Assembly (NCBI GenBank): GCA_014879855.1
Contig: JACSRH010000418.1
Span: forward strand, 1 to 7,960
Source of the DNA: Caldilineaceae bacterium
Lineage (GTDB): Bacteria; Chloroflexota; Anaerolineae; Caldilineales; Caldilineaceae
DNA length: 7,960 bases
Reading direction: 5' to 3'
In this document: piece after piece, positions 5,746 to 7,960 of the stretch
How the letters are laid out: every line of letters begins with the position of its first letter
Numbering within the stretch: position 1 is the first letter of the stretch
Program-made: the position numbers and the translations under genes
The notes under the pieces: generated by a model
Told to the model about the DNA's origin: nothing
The model's database searches: none
The model's input: only the letters and a program-made list of their open reading frames with translations

Positions 5746-6567
5746 ATGGTGCTGGCGAACATCGGCTGCGGAACAACCTTCCATCCAGATTGGATCAATC
5801 TGGACCTCTATTCATCATCACCTAACGTTCGCGCCTACGATGTGACAAGGGGTATGCCCTTCCCTGACAACTCTTTGGATGCAGTCTACTTATCTCATAT
5901 GCTGGAGCACTTGGAAAAAACAACTGCAAGAGCAGTACTGAGTGAATCGTTCCGGGTGTTGTGTTCAGGCGGCGTGGTGCGCGTAGTCGTGCCTGATCTG
6001 GAGGGGATTGTACGCGCCTACCTCGCAGCACTTGAGCGGGCCATAGATGGCAATGCGGATGATGAAGCCAACTATAATTGGATGATGCTAGAACTCTATG
6101 ATCAAGCTGTGCGCACCGTTGGGGGCGGTGACATGGGGCGGTATCTGACCGATTCCAACCTAAGAAATCGGGACTTTGTCCGCTCTCGCATGGGATTTTG
6201 GGTGGACGAGGTTTGGCAGACTGAACGCCCGAAATCGCTACTGGCGCGGATTCGCTCGAAAAATCCCCAATGGTGGCTCTCCAAGGCGCAGTTGACGTTG
6301 GCGAAAGCGATGCTCTGGCCATTGCTTGGTCCCCGATCTGCTGCAGCACTGGAGGAAGGACTTTTCAGGCAATCAGGCCAGATTCACAAGTGGATGTATG
6401 ATCGATACTCTCTGGGTCGGCTGTTGACCCAAGTAGGTTTTAGCGGAATCCAAGTCTGTACAGCAACGAGGAGTCGGATTCCAGACTTCGCCCAGTTCGA
6501 ACTTGACGCCGTCAATGGGCAGCCCCGCAAACCTGATTCGCTCTATATGGAAGGGATCAAGTTGTGA
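5746..6567 (+). CDS. Class I SAM-dependent methyltransferase (glycan-cluster type)
   Basis: A 273-residue protein whose SAM fold starts almost at residue 1: motif I is ANIGCGTTFHPDWINLDL (4-21), with N-I-G-C-G, the H-P-x-W-x-N-x-D signature and the acidic Asp20. PFPDNSLDAVYLSHMLEHL (38-56) is the post-II region, and SFRVLCSGGVVRVVVPDLE (68-86) is motif III with the V-P-D ending. Proteins of this pattern are common among glycosyltransferases in polysaccharide loci. A long C-terminal part (about 87-273) with basic and aromatic residues is variable in the family and probably binds the acceptor; the substrate is unknown. A region near residues 180-205 (KAQLTLAKAMLWPLLG) is amphipathic and might touch the membrane. 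The stop overlaps the next gene's start by 4 nt (GTGA), which indicates translational coupling with that glycosyltransferase. Different in layout from the methyltransferase at 2066. Confidence 0.85.
   Translation: MVLANIGCGTTFHPDWINLDLYSSSPNVRAYDVTRGMPFPDNSLDAVYLSHMLEHLEKTTARAVLSESFRVLCSGGVVRVVVPDLEGIVRAYLAALERAIDGNADDEANYNWMMLELYDQAVRTVGGGDMGRYLTDSNLRNRDFVRSRMGFWVDEVWQTERPKSLLARIRSKNPQWWLSKAQLTLAKAMLWPLLGPRSAAALEEGLFRQSGQIHKWMYDRYSLGRLLTQVGFSGIQVCTATRSRIPDFAQFELDAVNGQPRKPDSLYMEGIKL
6549..6556 (+). promoter_or_regulatory. Strong Shine-Dalgarno for the GTG start at 6564
   Basis: GGAAGGGA lies inside the end of the preceding methyltransferase gene, 7 nt before the GTG at 6564. It is the best ribosome site in the window and decides the unusual GTG start in the GTGA overlap. 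Confidence 0.65.
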
Positions 6568-7826
6568 ATATCCTCCATATTAACAACGCGGATGTTGTAG
6601 GGGGCGCGAGCCGCGCCGCCTATCGACTTCATCTAGGACTAAACAACGCCGGCATTTCGTCCGAGATGTTGGTCTTTCAGAAGCAGACCCATGATCCGCG
6701 CGTGCATACAGTACCCAGTCGTGTTGCCCGGGTGTTTCCACGTGTTCTCAGCTACCTTGACGTCCTGCCAACTCGTCTTTATCGAAATCGTCAACAGCGC
6801 CCAGGTTGGGCGCCACCGTGGGGAACCGGCTGGCTAACCCACGGCGATACCGATGCCGCTCATCACAGATCGGACATCGCCCATATCCATTGGGTTGGCA
6901 GCGAATTCTTTTCTGTATCGGGCATCGAACGGTTGCGCCGGCCAATTGTGTGGACGCTTCACGATATGTGGCCGTTCACTGGTGGCTGCCACTACGCCCA
7001 GGGCTGCACGCGCTATCAGGTAAAATGTGGGCGATGCCCCCTTCTGGGCTCCAATTCTGAGCGGGACCTTAGCCGATGGGTTTGGGGACGCAAGAAAACG
7101 CACTGGCAAGAGGCAAATATCACCATTGTTGCGCCAAGTCGATGGATTGGTGACCACGCACGGCGCAGCAGCCTGTTCGGTCATCGGCGCGTTGAGGTGA
7201 TCCCATACGGCCTTGACCTAACAGTCTACCGGCCCATCGACAAAGCCCTTGCACGGAGTCTGCTCGGATTGCCACAGGGGCAGCGCCTAGTGCTCTTTGG
7301 CACTGGCACGGATGCTACTGACCCGCGCAAAGGGTTTGTTCATCTCCAGGCTGCTATGGAGTCATTGCTGGGAACAGAAGCTGAAAACTCGACTGCCTTG
7401 GTGATTATCGGACCAGCGACGTCGAATCTAGCCTTTAGTAACTGGCGTACTCACTACCTTGGCCACCTGCATGACGATCTGACACTTGTCCTCGTCTACT
7501 CCGCAGTTGATGTCTTGGTCGCACCCTATGTTGAAGATAATCTGCCCAATATGATTCTCGAATCACTGGCATGTTCAACACCTTGTGTGGCATTTGATAT
7601 CGGTGGAATGCCGGATATGATTGAACATATGGTCAACGGATATCTTGCCCAGCCTTTTCAGCCCGATGACTTGGCCAATGGGTTGCACTGGGTTCTGGAA
7701 GATGATTTGCGGCGGGCGAATCTCGGCGATAACGCACGTCGTCAGGTGGAGAGTCAATTTGCGTTGGTGGACATTGTGTACAAGCATCAGAAACTCTACG
7801 AATCTCTGATAATGGCATATACATGA
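6564..7826 (+). CDS. GT4-family glycosyltransferase with Cys-rich HDMWPFTGGC motif
   Basis: A 420-residue GT-B enzyme. The N-terminus is MNILHINNADVVGGASRAAY, with the G-G-A-S/A-R-A loop typical of this GT4 branch (WcaC-like enzymes). IAHIHWVG is followed by HDMWPFTGGCHY (133-144) and a Cys set at 142, 148, 155 and 158 (C-x5-C-x6-C-x2-C), a recurring feature of this branch that may bind a metal. The C-terminal domain has a nucleotide-sugar region (LVLFGTGTDATDPRKGF) and EDNLPNMILESLACSTP (324-340). The EX7E spacing runs from Asp325 to Glu333, so the first acidic residue is Asp rather than Glu; E-D-N-L-P-N is common in the branch. Expected role: cytoplasmic addition of a sugar to the lipid-linked unit; donor unknown. 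The start is fixed by a strong ribosome site and a 4-nt overlap with the methyltransferase before it. Confidence 0.92.
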   Translation: MNILHINNADVVGGASRAAYRLHLGLNNAGISSEMLVFQKQTHDPRVHTVPSRVARVFPRVLSYLDVLPTRLYRNRQQRPGWAPPWGTGWLTHGDTDAAHHRSDIAHIHWVGSEFFSVSGIERLRRPIVWTLHDMWPFTGGCHYAQGCTRYQVKCGRCPLLGSNSERDLSRWVWGRKKTHWQEANITIVAPSRWIGDHARRSSLFGHRRVEVIPYGLDLTVYRPIDKALARSLLGLPQGQRLVLFGTGTDATDPRKGFVHLQAAMESLLGTEAENSTALVIIGPATSNLAFSNWRTHYLGHLHDDLTLVLVYSAVDVLVAPYVEDNLPNMILESLACSTPCVAFDIGGMPDMIEHMVNGYLAQPFQPDDLANGLHWVLEDDLRRANLGDNARRQVESQFALVDIVYKHQKLYESLIMAYT

Positions 7827-7960
7827 GAATTGCTTCCGGCAATTGCAATCCATGCTGTGCCTACCGGGCAAACGTGCACTTGGAACCGACGGTCCTCTTC
7901 AACGACAACCTCATCTCCATCCGCGCCCAGCGGGGCATCGCCCGCTACTTCGGTGAGATC
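7823..7960 (+). CDS. N-terminus of a GT4-like glycosyltransferase (partial, cut by window edge)
   Basis: The frame from the ATG at 7823 overlaps the previous stop by 4 nt (ATGA) and runs to the right edge. Its last visible residues, VLFNDNLISIRAQRGIARYF, resemble the N-terminal strand and loop of GT4 enzymes of the form V-L-F/Y-D-x-x-I-F/S-...-G-I-S/A-R-Y-F. This loop approaches the acceptor in GT-B transferases. The first 17 residues from ATG 7823 (MRIASGNCNPCCAYRAN) include three cysteines and do not look like the family, and their DNA contains a small inverted repeat. A later in-frame start at GTG 7874 (or TTG 7880) would begin a few residues before the VLFN strand, as is usual for the family. 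Neither has a good Shine-Dalgarno, so the start is unresolved. Confidence 0.7.
   Translation, partial: MRIASGNCNPCCAYRANVHLEPTVLFNDNLISIRAQRGIARYFGEI
7828..7844 (+). repeat. Short inverted repeat at the gene junction
   Basis: AATTGC-TTCCG-GCAATT forms a perfect 6-bp stem with a 5-nt loop just after the stop of the second GT4 gene. No T-run follows, so it is not a clear terminator. Its position favours a non-coding junction and a later start for the last gene. Confidence 0.35.

Noticed and set aside
5624..5845. 73-codon frame (MPAATRCVGTV...) in the gap before the 5746 methyltransferase
   Set aside because: It overlaps the conserved start of the methyltransferase in another frame, is rich in Cys and Trp, and has no family resemblance.
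1..7960. CRISPR array, tRNA, rRNA or insertion sequence
   Set aside because: I saw no regularly spaced repeats, no cloverleaf with a TTCGANTC-type arm in the gaps, and no transposase-like frame or flanking terminal repeats.

Overview
The window is a one-directional stretch of a bacterial surface-polysaccharide (exopolysaccharide, capsule or O-antigen type) gene cluster. Every gene I can support lies on the + strand. Base composition is moderate to slightly GC-rich, and gene starts are a mix of ATG and GTG. No gene fixes the taxon. The left edge carries remnants of a UPF0175/DUF3368 toxin-antitoxin pair and of a Uma2-family protein. Such families are abundant in Chloroflexota and Cyanobacteria, so a Chloroflexota-like environmental bacterium is my tentative guess (inference, low confidence).

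Left edge (1-431): three overlapping small reading frames. They are the last 12 codons of a probable UPF0175-type antitoxin, a 50-codon DUF3368 (PIN-like) remnant, and an 84-codon Uma2 remnant. The last two each seem to keep the first and last parts of their family joined in frame, with the middle missing. This looks like an eroded accessory island next to the polysaccharide locus.

Core (450-7960): a Wzx-like flippase (450-1931); a class I methyltransferase (2066-2821); a GT4 glycosyltransferase (2858-4012); an FkbM-family methyltransferase (4047-4697); a 117-bp GC-rich gap with a complex imperfect inverted repeat (4706-4771); a TylF/MycF-like O-methyltransferase with a GTG start (4815-5570); a 175-bp gap (5571-5745) with no recognisable gene; another class I methyltransferase (5746-6567); a second GT4 glycosyltransferase overlapping it by 4 nt (6564-7826); and the N-terminus of a third GT4-like glycosyltransferase running off the right edge.

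How they may work together: the glycosyltransferases would build a lipid-linked oligosaccharide on the cytoplasmic face. Four distinct methyltransferases would O-methylate sugars or cap the chain, and the flippase would move the repeat unit across the membrane. No initiating sugar-phosphate transferase, Wzy polymerase, chain-length regulator or export gene is in the window, so the locus must extend beyond it or rely on genes elsewhere. The notable feature is the high proportion of methyltransferases (four, from at least three families) against three glycosyltransferases, which predicts a heavily O-methylated glycan. I found no RNA gene, CRISPR array, intact insertion sequence or convincing intrinsic terminator.
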